Below the pieces are notes generated by a model. It was given only the letters and a program-made list of their open reading frames with translations. It made no database searches and had not been told where the DNA came from. 8,014 nucleotides of DNA from Pseudomonadota bacterium (GTDB lineage: Bacteria > Pseudomonadota > Alphaproteobacteria > Acetobacterales > Acetobacteraceae), in NCBI GenBank assembly GCA_021805485.1, contig JAJZFF010000312.1:1-8014 (forward strand), in the 5' to 3' direction. A program made the translations under genes and the position numbers. Shown piece by piece: positions 1 through 6,353 of this stretch (position 1 is its first letter; the number at the start of each line of letters is the position of its first letter).

Positions 1-31
1 TGCCCGTGCTGCCCTCAATGACGTAGCTCAT
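1..31 (-). CDS. gatB: GatB, Asp/Glu-tRNA amidotransferase subunit B (N-terminus only)
   Basis: Only the first ten codons are inside the window. They read [10 protein letters not shown], which matches the usual start of alphaproteobacterial GatB just before the conserved WEVVIGLEVH-type segment. GatB is the tRNA-binding and kinase subunit that activates the misacylated Glu-tRNA(Gln) or Asp-tRNA(Asn). The ATG overlaps the gatA stop codon by 4 bases (ATGA), so translation is probably coupled to gatA. Identification rests on this short match together with its position directly after gatA. The rest of the gene lies beyond base 1. Confidence 0.85.
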   Translation of the reverse strand, partial: MSYVIEGSTG

Positions 32-1512
32 GGCGTCACTCCCGCGCGAATCGCCGGCCGCGCGTCGAAGCCGGCCTCGCGCTCGATCGCGGCGGCGACG
101 GCAAAGACGGTCTCCTCGTCGAACGGCCGGCCGATCACCTGCAGCCCGAGCGGCAGCCCGTCGGCATCGAGCCCGGCGGGCACCGACATCGCCGGCACGC
201 CGGCCATGCTCGCCGGCACGGTGAACACATCGTTGAGATACATCTGCACCGGGTCGTCCATGTTCGCGCCCTGGGCGAAGGCCGCGGAGGGGGCGGTCGG
301 CGTCAGCAGCGCATCGACCTTGCCGAAGGCGTCGGTAAAATCACGATGGATCAGCGCGCGCACTTTCTGTGCCTTGAGATAGTAGGCGTCGTAATAGCCG
401 GCGGACAGCACGTAGGTGCCGATGAGGATGCGCCGCCGCACCTCGGCGCCGAAGCCGGCGGCGCGGGTGCGCTCATAGAGCTGCGTGAGATCCGTGCCCT
501 CCTCGCGCAGGCCGAAGCGCACGCCGTCATAGCGCGCGAGGTTCGACGAGCACTCCGCCGGGGCGACGATGTAGTAGGTGGCGAGGCCATATTTCGTGTG
601 CGGCAGCGAGACCTCGACGGGTTCGGCGCCGGCCGCGCGCAGCCAGTCCAGCCCGCGCTGCCAGAGCGCCTCGATCGCGCCGGACATGCCCGGCGCCCGG
701 TATTCGCGCGGAATGCCGATGCGCATGCCCTTGAGGCTGCGCGTGCAGGCGGCGGCGAAATCCGGCACCGGACGGTCCGCGGAGGTGCTGTCCTTCGGGT
801 CGTGCCCGGCCATCGCACCGAGGAGGATGGCGCAGTCCTGCACCGTGCGCGCGAACGGGCCGGCCTGGTCGAGCGAGGAGGCGAAGGCGACGATGCCCCA
901 GCGGCTGCACCGCCCATAGGTCGGCTTGATGCCGGCGATGCCGCAGAAGGAGGCGGGCTGGCGGATCGAGCCGCCGGTATCGGTGCCGGTGGCGCCGAGC
1001 GCGAGCCTGGCCGCCACCGCCGCCGCGGACCCGCCGGAGGACCCGCCGGGGACCAGTTTTGCCGCTGCATCGCCGCGCGGCTTCCAGGGATTCTCCACCG
1101 GGCCGAAGGCGGAGGTCATGTTGGACGAGCCCATGGCGAACTCGTCGAGATTGGCCTTGCCCAGGAACACCGCGCCGGCGCGGCGCAGATTGGCGGTGAC
1201 GGTGCTCTCGTAAGGCGGAATGAAATTGCCGAGGATCCGGCTCGCCGCGGTGGTGCGCAGCCCCTCGGTGCAGAACAGGTCCTTGATCGCGAGCGGAATG
1301 CCCGCGAGCGGCCCGGCCTCGCCCCGCGCGCGCGCGGCGTCGGCGGCGGCGGCCTCGGCCCGCGCGCTGTCCTCGGCGAGGGTGATATAGGCGTTGAGCC
1401 GCGGATTGAGCGCGGCGATGGCGGCGAGATGCGCCTCGGTCAGCTCGGCGGCGGAGAACCGGCGGTCGGCGAGGCCGGCGCTGGCCTCGGCGAGGGTGAG
1501 ATCGGTGAGCAT
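28..1512 (-). CDS. gatA: GatA, Asp/Glu-tRNA amidotransferase subunit A
   Basis: GatA is the glutaminase subunit of the GatCAB complex. It hydrolyses glutamine and supplies ammonia to GatB, so that Glu-tRNA(Gln) or Asp-tRNA(Asn) becomes correctly charged. The 494-residue product is a full-length amidase-signature protein. The Ser-cisSer-Lys triad is visible: Lys77 (GIPLAIKD), cis-Ser158 (PGGSSGGS) and nucleophile Ser182 ([10 protein letters not shown]). The 24-residue spacing between the two serines is normal for the family. About six extra residues lie between Lys77 and Ser158 (around 145-153) compared with the spacing I recall from the S. aureus enzyme. The chosen ATG at 1512 shares one base with the gatC stop (TGATG). 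A GTG one codon earlier (1515) would give a 4-base GTGA overlap and cannot be excluded. The gene is second in gatC-gatA-gatB. Confidence 0.97.
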   Translation of the reverse strand: MLTDLTLAEASAGLADRRFSAAELTEAHLAAIAALNPRLNAYITLAEDSARAEAAAADAARARGEAGPLAGIPLAIKDLFCTEGLRTTAASRILGNFIPPYESTVTANLRRAGAVFLGKANLDEFAMGSSNMTSAFGPVENPWKPRGDAAAKLVPGGSSGGSAAAVAARLALGATGTDTGGSIRQPASFCGIAGIKPTYGRCSRWGIVAFASSLDQAGPFARTVQDCAILLGAMAGHDPKDSTSADRPVPDFAAACTRSLKGMRIGIPREYRAPGMSGAIEALWQRGLDWLRAAGAEPVEVSLPHTKYGLATYYIVAPAECSSNLARYDGVRFGLREEGTDLTQLYERTRAAGFGAEVRRRILIGTYVLSAGYYDAYYLKAQKVRALIHRDFTDAFGKVDALLTPTAPSAAFAQGANMDDPVQMYLNDVFTVPASMAGVPAMSVPAGLDADGLPLGLQVIGRPFDEETVFAVAAAIEREAGFDARPAIRAGVTP

Positions 1513-1799
1513 CACTCGACCACCTTCGGCACGACGAAAAATTCCCCCGCCCGATCCGGGGCGTTGGCCAGGATGGCATCACGGATACCGCCGTCGGTCA
1601 CCCGGTCCTCGCGCATTTTCAGGGCCATCTGCGCCGGGCCGGTGAGCGGGGCGATGTCGGTGACATCGAGTTCGTTGAGCTGCTCGATCCAGCCGAGGAT
1701 GGAGTTGAGCTCGTCCTGCAGGCGCGGCACCTCGGCTTCGTCGAGATGGATGCGGGCGAGCCGGGCGATGCGGCGCACCGTCGCGGGGTCGAGCGACAT
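1512..1799 (-). CDS. gatC: GatC, Asp/Glu-tRNA amidotransferase subunit C
   Basis: GatC is the small subunit that wraps between GatA and GatB and stabilises the complex. The product is 95 residues, the normal size. It starts [17 protein letters not shown] and ends [11 protein letters not shown], both characteristic of proteobacterial GatC; the C-terminal end is the part that packs in the GatA/GatB interface. An in-frame ATG-less extension reaches 1955, but the ATG at 1799 is preferred. It has a good ribosome-binding site (AAGGA, bases 1808-1812, 8-nt spacing), family homology begins there, and the longer version would run across the start of ruvX. It is the first gene of the gatCAB operon, overlaps gatA and is divergent from ruvX. 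Confidence 0.96.
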   Translation of the reverse strand: MSLDPATVRRIARLARIHLDEAEVPRLQDELNSILGWIEQLNELDVTDIAPLTGPAQMALKMREDRVTDGGIRDAILANAPDRAGEFFVVPKVVE

Positions 1800-1809
1800 G
1801 AGAGGGTCC

Positions 1810-1838
1810 TTGGCCGATGGCGAAGCGCGGACCATAAC
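1810..1838 (+). promoter_or_regulatory. Candidate sigma70-type promoter for ruvX
   Basis: On the plus strand TTGGCC (1810-1815) and CATAAC (1833-1838) are separated by 17 bases, each with four of six consensus matches. The predicted start of transcription is around 1845, right at the ruvX ATG (1846), which would make the mRNA leaderless or nearly so. This agrees with the lack of a convincing Shine-Dalgarno sequence before ruvX. The -10 overlaps the candidate gatC -10 on the other strand. Motif evidence only. Confidence 0.33.
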
Positions 1839-1859
1839 GGCGCGCATGACCCTGTTCAA
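1831..1859 (-). promoter_or_regulatory. Candidate sigma70-type promoter for gatCAB
   Basis: On the minus strand TTGAAC (bases 1854-1859) and TATGGT (1831-1836) are separated by exactly 17 bases. Each matches four of six consensus positions. Transcription would begin near 1824 and leave a short leader carrying the AAGGA site of gatC. The -35 element lies inside the first codons of ruvX. This is a consensus match only and would occur by chance fairly often. Confidence 0.35.
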
Positions 1860-2307
1860 CCTGAGCGATCTGCGCGCCGGGCTGGGCCGCGAGGCGCGCC
1901 TGATCGGGCTCGATCTCGGCAGCAAGACCATCGGCGTCGCGCTGTCGGACGTCACGCTGCTGCTGGCCTCGCCCTATGGCAGCCTGCGGCGTGGCAAGCT
2001 GGGCCAGAATGCCGCCGAGATCGCCGCCATCGCCGCGCGCGAAGGGGCCGGGGGTGTGGTGGTCGGCTGGCCGCTCGGGCTCGACGGCAGCGAGGGACCC
2101 GCGGCGCAGGCGGCGCGGGACTGGACCGGGGCGCTCGCGGCCGCGACCGGGCTCGGCGCGGCGCTGTGGGACGAGCGCCTCACCAGCGCGGCGGCGAACC
2201 GGATGCTGATCGGCGAGGCGGATCTCAGCCGCAGGAAGCGCGCCGCCGTGGTGGACAAGGTGGCGGCGGCGCTGATCCTGCAAGCCGCGCTGGATAGTCT
2301 GCGCTGA
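1846..2307 (+). CDS. ruvX: RuvX/YqgF, putative Holliday-junction resolvase and pre-16S rRNA nuclease
   Basis: This is a 153-residue RNase H-fold protein of the YqgF family, proposed to resolve Holliday junctions and, in E. coli, implicated in maturation of the 16S rRNA 5' end. The conserved motifs are all present. They are GLDLGSKTIGVALSD with the first catalytic Asp at residue 23, VGWPLGLDGSEG at 73-84 (family form VGLPLNMDGTEG), WDERLTS with Glu110, and VVDKVAAALILQ with Asp137. The frame stays open far upstream, but that part is antisense to gatA and gatC; homology begins near residue 18 and the ATG at 1846 gives the normal family length. There is no clear ribosome-binding site. The gene is divergent from gatC and convergent with the carbonic anhydrase gene, 4 bases after its stop. 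Confidence 0.93.
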   Translation: MTLFNLSDLRAGLGREARLIGLDLGSKTIGVALSDVTLLLASPYGSLRRGKLGQNAAEIAAIAAREGAGGVVVGWPLGLDGSEGPAAQAARDWTGALAAATGLGAALWDERLTSAAANRMLIGEADLSRRKRAAVVDKVAAALILQAALDSLR

Positions 2308-2311
2308 AGCG

Positions 2312-2896
2312 TCAGCCGCGCGCCGCGCCGGCGGCGGTCGCGGCCGGAACCTCCACCAGCTTGCCGCTCTTGACGTCGTAGATATAGCCGTAGATCGGGA
2401 TGATCCCGGGCACCAGCGGGTGGTTGCGGATGCGGCGGACATCGGCCAGCACGCTCTCCGCCTGGTCGCGGATGGTCAGCCAGTCGATATAGTGGCCCTC
2501 GGCCGAGCCGGGCCCCTTGCCGACATCGCGCCAGCCGGCCGGCTCCAGCGCCGCCGTCTCCAGGCTCGAGGCGAGCAGGGCGCGCATGATCTCGTCGGTG
2601 AAGGTCTCCATGCCGCAATCGGTGTGGTGGACGACGAACCATTCCCGCGTGCCGAGCAGCTTGTAGGAGATCACCAGCGAGCGGATGGCATCATCGCTGG
2701 CACGGCCGCCGGCGTTGCGGATGACATGCGCGTCGCCCTCGGCGAGGCCGGCGAACTTGGCCGGGTCGAGCCGGGCATCCATGCAGGTCAGCACGGCGAA
2801 GCGGCGCGCCGGCGGCATGGCGAGCCTGGCCTTGTCACCGAAGCTGGCGGCGTAGGCGGCGTTGGCGGCGAGGACTTCGCTGCGGATCTGGCTCAT
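2312..2896 (-). CDS. Beta-class carbonic anhydrase
   Basis: This gene encodes a zinc enzyme interconverting CO2 and bicarbonate, presumably cytoplasmic because no signal peptide is visible. The 194-residue product carries the beta-class zinc site: Cys38 in TCMDAR, His91 and Cys94 in HHTDCG. The Asp40/Arg42 dyad that gates zinc coordination is present. The flanking [20 protein letters not shown] segment (54-73) and the C-terminal [11 protein letters not shown] (164-174) fit the small beta-carbonic anhydrases seen in actinobacteria and many proteobacteria. The start at 2896 is supported by GAGGTG at 2905-2910 (8-nt spacing). The gene appears monocistronic: the upstream unit ends in a strong terminator at 2982-3007, and ruvX converges downstream without a visible terminator. 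The C-terminal tail is Ala-rich (ATAAGAARG) and probably unstructured. Confidence 0.93.
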   Translation of the reverse strand: MSQIRSEVLAANAAYAASFGDKARLAMPPARRFAVLTCMDARLDPAKFAGLAEGDAHVIRNAGGRASDDAIRSLVISYKLLGTREWFVVHHTDCGMETFTDEIMRALLASSLETAALEPAGWRDVGKGPGSAEGHYIDWLTIRDQAESVLADVRRIRNHPLVPGIIPIYGYIYDVKSGKLVEVPAATAAGAARG

Positions 2897-2910
2897 GGAA
2901 ACAGCACCTC

Positions 2911-2961
2911 ATTTTGACGTTGAATGTGAAATACCCAATCATAAATCGTCATATGATGCAA
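2911..2961 (-). promoter_or_regulatory. A+T-rich leader and probable promoter region of the carbonic anhydrase gene
   Basis: This stretch is markedly A+T-rich compared with the surrounding GC-rich sequence, as expected for a promoter. On the minus strand TATGAT (bases 2938-2943) matches five of six -10 positions and would start transcription near 2931, leaving a leader of about 35 bases with the GAGGTG site. No -35 element at proper spacing is convincing, so an activator or another sigma factor could be involved. A perfect 8-bp palindrome TCATATGA sits at 2949-2956, just upstream of the -10. Confidence 0.4.
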
Positions 2962-2981
2962 TGCGCGTCAGCCTTGCGCGC

Positions 2982-3007
2982 AAAAAAAGGGGGCCGAAGC
3001 CCCCTTT
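2982..3007 (-). terminator. Intrinsic terminator after the downstream SMP-30 gene
   Basis: A perfect 9-bp inverted repeat (2986-2994 with 2999-3007) has a four-base loop. Read on the minus strand the stem AAAGGGGGC is closed by TTCG, the extra-stable C(UUCG)G tetraloop, and followed by seven Ts (2982-2988). It begins 18 bases after the stop codon of the gene ending at 3026. It should stop transcripts before the carbonic anhydrase promoter region. Confidence 0.92.
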
Positions 3008-3025
3008 CCGGTGATGCGGACCCGA

Positions 3026-4099
3026 TCAGATCTCGGTGCCGCGGGTGCCGACAAAGACGGAGTAGAGCGACGTGCTCGCCGTCATGAACAGACGGTTGTG
3101 CTCGCGGCCGCCGAAGCAGAGATTGGCGCAGACCTCCGGCAGGATGATCCGCCCGATCAGCGTGCCTTCCGGGGCGTAGACATAGACGCCGTTGAACAGC
3201 GGCCCGGCCCAGCCGGTCGCGCACCAGAGATTGCCGTCCTTGTCCATGCGCATGTCATCGACGAAGCCGGTCTTGGTGTCGGCGAAGTCGTGGAACAGCT
3301 TCTCGTTGGTGAGCCTGCCGTCGTCGGTGACGTCATAGACGCGGATCAGGGTCTGCTTGCCGGCGCCGTCGGTGACCCCGGTATCGCAGATGTAGAGCTT
3401 CTTCTCGTCCGGGGAGAAGCAGAGGCCGTTCGGCTCGTCGAAATCGCTGGCGACGATGCTCACCTTGCCGCTCTTCGGATCCAGCCGATAGACGGTGGCC
3501 GGCAGTTCCGACTCCGACTTCAGACCCTCATAGTCGCCGCCGAGCCCGTATTTCGGGTCGGTGAACCAGATCGTGTCGTCCGACTTGACGATCACGCCGT
3601 TGGGCGAGTTCAGCTTTTTGCCGTTGTAGCTGTCGATGACGGCGACCACGTGGCCGTCATGCTCGGTACGGCTGACGCGTCGGCCGAGCTGTTCGCAGGA
3701 AAGCAGGCGGCCCTGGCGGTCGCGCGTATTGCCGTTGGTGAAGTTGGAGGGCTGCCGGAAGACGGTGGTGTGCCCGGTCAGCTCGTCCCACTTCATCAGG
3801 CGGTTGTTGGGGATGTCGCTGAAGAGCAGATAGTGGCCGTCGCCGAACCACACCGGACCCTCGGCCCAGCGGGCGCCGGTCCACAGCCGCTCGATCTCGG
3901 CGTTGCCGACGCGCTTGAAGCGCGGATCGAACACTTCGATCGCGGGGTCGGGGTAGGAGACACTGGCCGGATCGCGCCAATCACGCGCCGGCGGCAGCGA
4001 GCCGGAGGGAATCGTCGGCGCGGCGAAGGCGCTGCGGGCGGCGAGGCTGCCGACGGCGCCGATGGCCGCCCCGCTCAGAAGCGTTCTACGATTGATCAT
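3026..4099 (-). CDS. Exported SMP-30/gluconolactonase/LRE family protein (copy A)
   Basis: This is a six-bladed beta-propeller of the SMP-30 family, whose characterised members are metal-dependent sugar-lactone hydrolases. The substrate here cannot be read from sequence. The 357-residue product starts with a twin-arginine-like signal (NRRTLLSG, hydrophobic stretch 11-25, likely cleavage after ARSAFA), so it is predicted periplasmic. Predicted metal ligands by analogy with the family are Glu80 (AEGPVW), Asn167 (SPNGV), Asn224 (EPNGLCFS) and Asp281 (FVDDM). The sequence FSPDEKKLYICDTG (228-241) is a hallmark of the group. The ATG at 4099 is chosen over an upstream ATG at 4162 because GGAGG lies at 4107-4111 with 7-nt spacing and the signal peptide begins there. 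It is a close paralogue of the gene at 4393-5460 and has its own terminator. Confidence 0.9.
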   Translation of the reverse strand: MINRRTLLSGAAIGAVGSLAARSAFAAPTIPSGSLPPARDWRDPASVSYPDPAIEVFDPRFKRVGNAEIERLWTGARWAEGPVWFGDGHYLLFSDIPNNRLMKWDELTGHTTVFRQPSNFTNGNTRDRQGRLLSCEQLGRRVSRTEHDGHVVAVIDSYNGKKLNSPNGVIVKSDDTIWFTDPKYGLGGDYEGLKSESELPATVYRLDPKSGKVSIVASDFDEPNGLCFSPDEKKLYICDTGVTDGAGKQTLIRVYDVTDDGRLTNEKLFHDFADTKTGFVDDMRMDKDGNLWCATGWAGPLFNGVYVYAPEGTLIGRIILPEVCANLCFGGREHNRLFMTASTSLYSVFVGTRGTEI

Positions 4100-4332
4100 T
4101 GTAATTCCTCCCGTTTCATGAGGGTGAGCGGGGGGATTAGTCGACGCGACCGAAGGCTGCAATCGTGCGCGGGGGAATCTCGGCCCGCGATACCATTGCG
4201 CATCCGGGGCGGAGCCGCGAAGTTGCAGTGCATGGCTTGTGGGTCAGAATTGGCCTGACCAGAACCAAGCCACGGGACCATATGAAACTTTTATGACGTT
4301 CCTCCGGCCGCCAGACCGGGGGCAAGACGCGC
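4100..4332. other. Intergenic region between the two SMP-30 genes
   Basis: This 233-base stretch holds no supportable gene. It contains the ribosome-binding site of copy A, an inverted repeat at 4242-4260, and an A+T-rich patch at about 4279-4300. The patch lies just downstream of the copy B terminator and could be part of a promoter for copy A. I found no -35/-10 pair here with good spacing. Short open frames across it lack family resemblance and run into the copy A start. Confidence 0.6.
4242..4260. repeat. Inverted repeat GGTCAG-N7-CTGACC, possible operator
   Basis: A perfect 6-bp dyad is separated by 7 bases (half-sites 4242-4247 and 4255-4260), about 145 bases upstream of copy A. There is no T tract, so it is not a terminator. 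The half-sites recall the GGTC/GACC cores bound by some GntR-family regulators, but the spacing differs from their usual operators and no regulator gene is in the window. A 6-bp dyad can arise by chance. Confidence 0.3.
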
Positions 4333-4364
4333 AAAAAAATGCCGGCAGCCTGGGCTGCCGGCAT
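4333..4364 (-). terminator. Intrinsic terminator after the upstream SMP-30 gene
   Basis: An essentially perfect GC-rich inverted repeat pairs 4339-4350 with 4353-4364, with only two bases between the arms, so the innermost pair or two must open to form the loop. On the minus strand it is followed by a run of seven Ts (4333-4339, sharing its last base with the stem). It starts 28 bases after the stop codon of the gene ending at 4393. It should separate the two SMP-30 genes transcriptionally. Confidence 0.93.
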
Positions 4365-4392
4365 CTCGTGTCAGGCTATCGGTGGGAACGGT

Positions 4393-5460
4393 TCAGAGTT
4401 CGACGCCGCGCGTGTTCACGTCCACGGCGTAGAGCGAGGTGCCGGCGGTGATGAACAGCCGGTTGTGGTCGTGACCGCCGAAGCAGAGATTGCTGCCGGT
4501 TTCCGGCAGCACGATGCGCCCGATCACGGCCCCGTCATCGACGGCGAGAACGCAGACGCCGTTGTAGAGCGGATCCGACGACCAGCCGCCGGCGCTCCAG
4601 ATATTGCCGTCCTCGTCGCAGCGGATGTCGTCGGAGATGCCGCCCTTGGCGTCGTGGAAGTCGTGGAACATGCGGCCATTGGTGAGCGTGCCACCGTCGG
4701 TGACGTCGAACACGCGGATCACCGGGTTGCCGGTGTCGGCGATGTAGAACTTCTTTTCGTCGGGCGAGAAGCAGAGCCCGTTCGGCTGGCTGAATTCGTC
4801 GGAGACCACCGTCATTTTGCCGGTCTTGCCGTCGATGCGATAGACATTGTGCGGCAGTTCCGAAGCTTCGCGATGGCCCTCGTGATCGCCCGCGGTGCCG
4901 TAGCCGGGATCGGTGAACCAGATCGAATCATCGGACTTCACCACCACGCCATTCGGCGAGTTCAGCTTCTTGCCCATGTAGCTGTCGGCGAGAACGGTGA
5001 TCTTGCCGCCGTATTCGGTGCGGGTGACGCGCCGGGCCGCGTGCTCGCAGGTCACGAGCCTGCCTTGCCGGTCGCGCGTGTTGCCGTTGGAGAAATTCGA
5101 CGGCTGGCGGAAGACGACGGTGTGGCCCGTCATCGCGTCGTATTTCATCATCCGGTTGTTGGGGATGTCGCTGAAGATCACGCAATGGAGGTCGCCGAAC
5201 CACACGGGCCCTTCGGTCCATTCGGCGCCGGTCCAGAGCCGGCGCAGCATCGTCGTGCCCGCGATGTATTTCGCGAAGCGCTTGTCCAGCACCTGGACGT
5301 TCGGGTCCGGGTAGGGGACGGTCGGGTTGGCAAGGCCCCAATCGCGCGGCGGCAGTGGCGGGCCGGGCGGGATCGAGTTCTGGGCGACGGCGGCCTTGAT
5401 GGCGAGCCCGCCGACCGCCGTGGCGGCGGCGGCACGGAACAGCATACGGCGCTCGAGCAT
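4393..5460 (-). CDS. Exported SMP-30/gluconolactonase/LRE family protein (copy B)
   Basis: This is the second six-bladed propeller of the SMP-30 lactonase family, 355 residues, with a Tat-like signal peptide (ERRMLFRAAAA, likely cleavage after IKAAVA), hence predicted periplasmic. Predicted metal ligands are Glu83 (TEGPVW), Asn170 (SPNGV), Asn227 (QPNGLCFS) and Asp277 (SDDIR). The core shares long identical runs with copy A, for example VFRQPSNF, NGNTRDRQGRL, KKLNSPNGV and PNGLCFSPDEKK. The N-terminus, the segment around 186-200 and the last quarter differ most. The ATG at 5460 has GGAGG at 5466-5470 (5-nt spacing); the open frame extends to 5667, but that part overlaps the end of the permease gene. 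A candidate promoter lies just upstream and a strong terminator just downstream. Confidence 0.9.
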   Translation of the reverse strand: MLERRMLFRAAAATAVGGLAIKAAVAQNSIPPGPPLPPRDWGLANPTVPYPDPNVQVLDKRFAKYIAGTTMLRRLWTGAEWTEGPVWFGDLHCVIFSDIPNNRMMKYDAMTGHTVVFRQPSNFSNGNTRDRQGRLVTCEHAARRVTRTEYGGKITVLADSYMGKKLNSPNGVVVKSDDSIWFTDPGYGTAGDHEGHREASELPHNVYRIDGKTGKMTVVSDEFSQPNGLCFSPDEKKFYIADTGNPVIRVFDVTDGGTLTNGRMFHDFHDAKGGISDDIRCDEDGNIWSAGGWSSDPLYNGVCVLAVDDGAVIGRIVLPETGSNLCFGGHDHNRLFITAGTSLYAVDVNTRGVEL

Positions 5461-5497
5461 GGTTTCCTCCGGGTTTTTCTTGGACGCGAGCCCGGCA

Positions 5498-5526
5498 ACT
5501 ATAGGCACTTCGCTCGCCTGGAGCAA
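5498..5526 (-). promoter_or_regulatory. Candidate sigma70-type promoter of SMP-30 copy B
   Basis: On the minus strand TTGCTC (5521-5526) and TATAGT (5498-5503) are separated by 17 bases. The -10 matches five of six and the -35 three of six consensus positions. Transcription would start near 5491, about 30 bases before the ATG, leaving room for the GGAGG site. The promoter lies entirely in the 86-base gap after the metal-transporter permease gene, in which no terminator is visible, so read-through from that operon could add to expression. Confidence 0.5.
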
Positions 5527-5546
5527 TCGGCGCCACGCCCGTGTCT

Positions 5547-6353
5547 TCAGCCGGCGGCGGCGCGGCGTTGGCCCAGCGCCGCCAGCGCGTAAGCGGCGCC
5601 GCTCAAGGCCGTGATCCAGAAACTCGTCGGCCAGTCGGTGACGTAGGCCAGCACGAGACCCGTCCATGCCTCGGCGAGCGCGAGCAGGGCGGCGAGCGGC
5701 AGCGCCGTCCAGAAACGCGTGCTCAGCATCTGCGCGGTCGCGGGCGGGCCGACCATGAGCGTGAACACCAGCAGCACGCCGACGATCTGGCTGGCTTCCG
5801 CCACCGCGAGCGCGGCGATGGCGAGGAACAGCATCGAGACCAGCCGCAGCTTCACGCCCTTCGCTTCCGCCAGCTCCGGATGGAGGCTGGCGAAGAGCAG
5901 CGGCCGGGCGATGAACGCCAGCGCCGCCAGCCCGACCACTGCCAGCGCCAGCAGGGCACGGATCGTGCCGGCGTCCACGCCGAGCACGTTGCCGAACAGC
6001 AGCGAGGTCGCCTGCGCAGCGGATGAGGTGAAGAAATGCAGGAACAGCACGCCGAGCCCGAGCGCGAGCGAGAGCACGACGCCGATGGCGACGTCGCGCT
6101 GCGCCACCTGCTCGCCCAGCGCACCCATCAGCACGCCGCCCGCGAGCGTGAAGGCGAGCATGCCGGCGAGCGGCGTCGCGCCGAGCAGGGCGGCGCCCGT
6201 GGCCCCGGCGAAGCCGATATGCGACAGCGCATGACCGGCGAAACTCTGCGCCCGCAGCACCAGGAAGAACCCGACCAGGCCGGCGAGAACGGCGACGATG
6301 CCGGAGGCCGCGAAGGCATTCTGCATGAAGGCGTAAGCGAGCATCTCACTCAC
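5547..6353 (-). CDS. znuB: Metal (zinc-type) ABC transporter permease, ABC-3 family
   Basis: This is the inner-membrane channel subunit of a divalent metal importer of the ZnuB/MntB/TroC family. The 268-residue product is very hydrophobic, with about seven or eight predicted membrane segments. Family-typical stretches are visible: VLRAQSFAGHALSHIGFAG (32-50) with His41 and His45, and SQIVGVLLVFTLMVGPPATA (188-207). The preferred start is the GTG at 6353, which forms a GTGA overlap with the ATPase stop; an ATG three codons later (6344) is an alternative. It is the last gene of the operon. No terminator follows before the SMP-30 gene. Zinc is inferred from the family and the His-rich ATPase tail; manganese or iron are possible. 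Confidence 0.9.
   Translation of the reverse strand: MSEMLAYAFMQNAFAASGIVAVLAGLVGFFLVLRAQSFAGHALSHIGFAGATGAALLGATPLAGMLAFTLAGGVLMGALGEQVAQRDVAIGVVLSLALGLGVLFLHFFTSSAAQATSLLFGNVLGVDAGTIRALLALAVVGLAALAFIARPLLFASLHPELAEAKGVKLRLVSMLFLAIAALAVAEASQIVGVLLVFTLMVGPPATAQMLSTRFWTALPLAALLALAEAWTGLVLAYVTDWPTSFWITALSGAAYALAALGQRRAAAG

Noticed and set aside
346..1845. Very long plus-strand open frame continuous with ruvX (653 codons in all)
   Set aside because: It is antisense to gatA and gatC, whose products are unmistakable, and shows no family resemblance. In GC-rich DNA such antisense frames are common. Only the last 153 codons are RuvX.
1800..1955. Extended N-terminus of GatC
   Set aside because: The extra 52 codons would cover the ruvX start, have no GatC similarity, and the ATG at 1799 has a good AAGGA site and gives the normal 95-residue length.
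2911..2938. Promoter for the carbonic anhydrase gene made of TTGGGT and CAAAAT with a 16-base spacer
   Set aside because: The start of transcription would fall inside or downstream of the GAGGTG ribosome-binding site, so the TATGAT further upstream is the better -10 candidate.
4096..4281. Small minus-strand open frame of 61 codons upstream of SMP-30 copy A, possible leader peptide
   Set aside because: It overlaps the copy A ribosome-binding site and start in another frame, has no ribosome-binding site that I can see, and its codon pattern is unlike the neighbouring genes.
4339..5592. Plus-strand open frame of 417 codons across the SMP-30 copy B gene, and a similar one of 415 codons across copy A
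   Set aside because: Both are mirror frames of well-supported minus-strand genes. Their similarity to each other simply reflects the paralogy of the real genes.
5541..6026. Plus-strand open frame rich in Gln, Glu and Arg that looks like a disordered protein
   Set aside because: It lies antisense to the transporter permease. The low-complexity composition mirrors hydrophobic membrane segments on the other strand.
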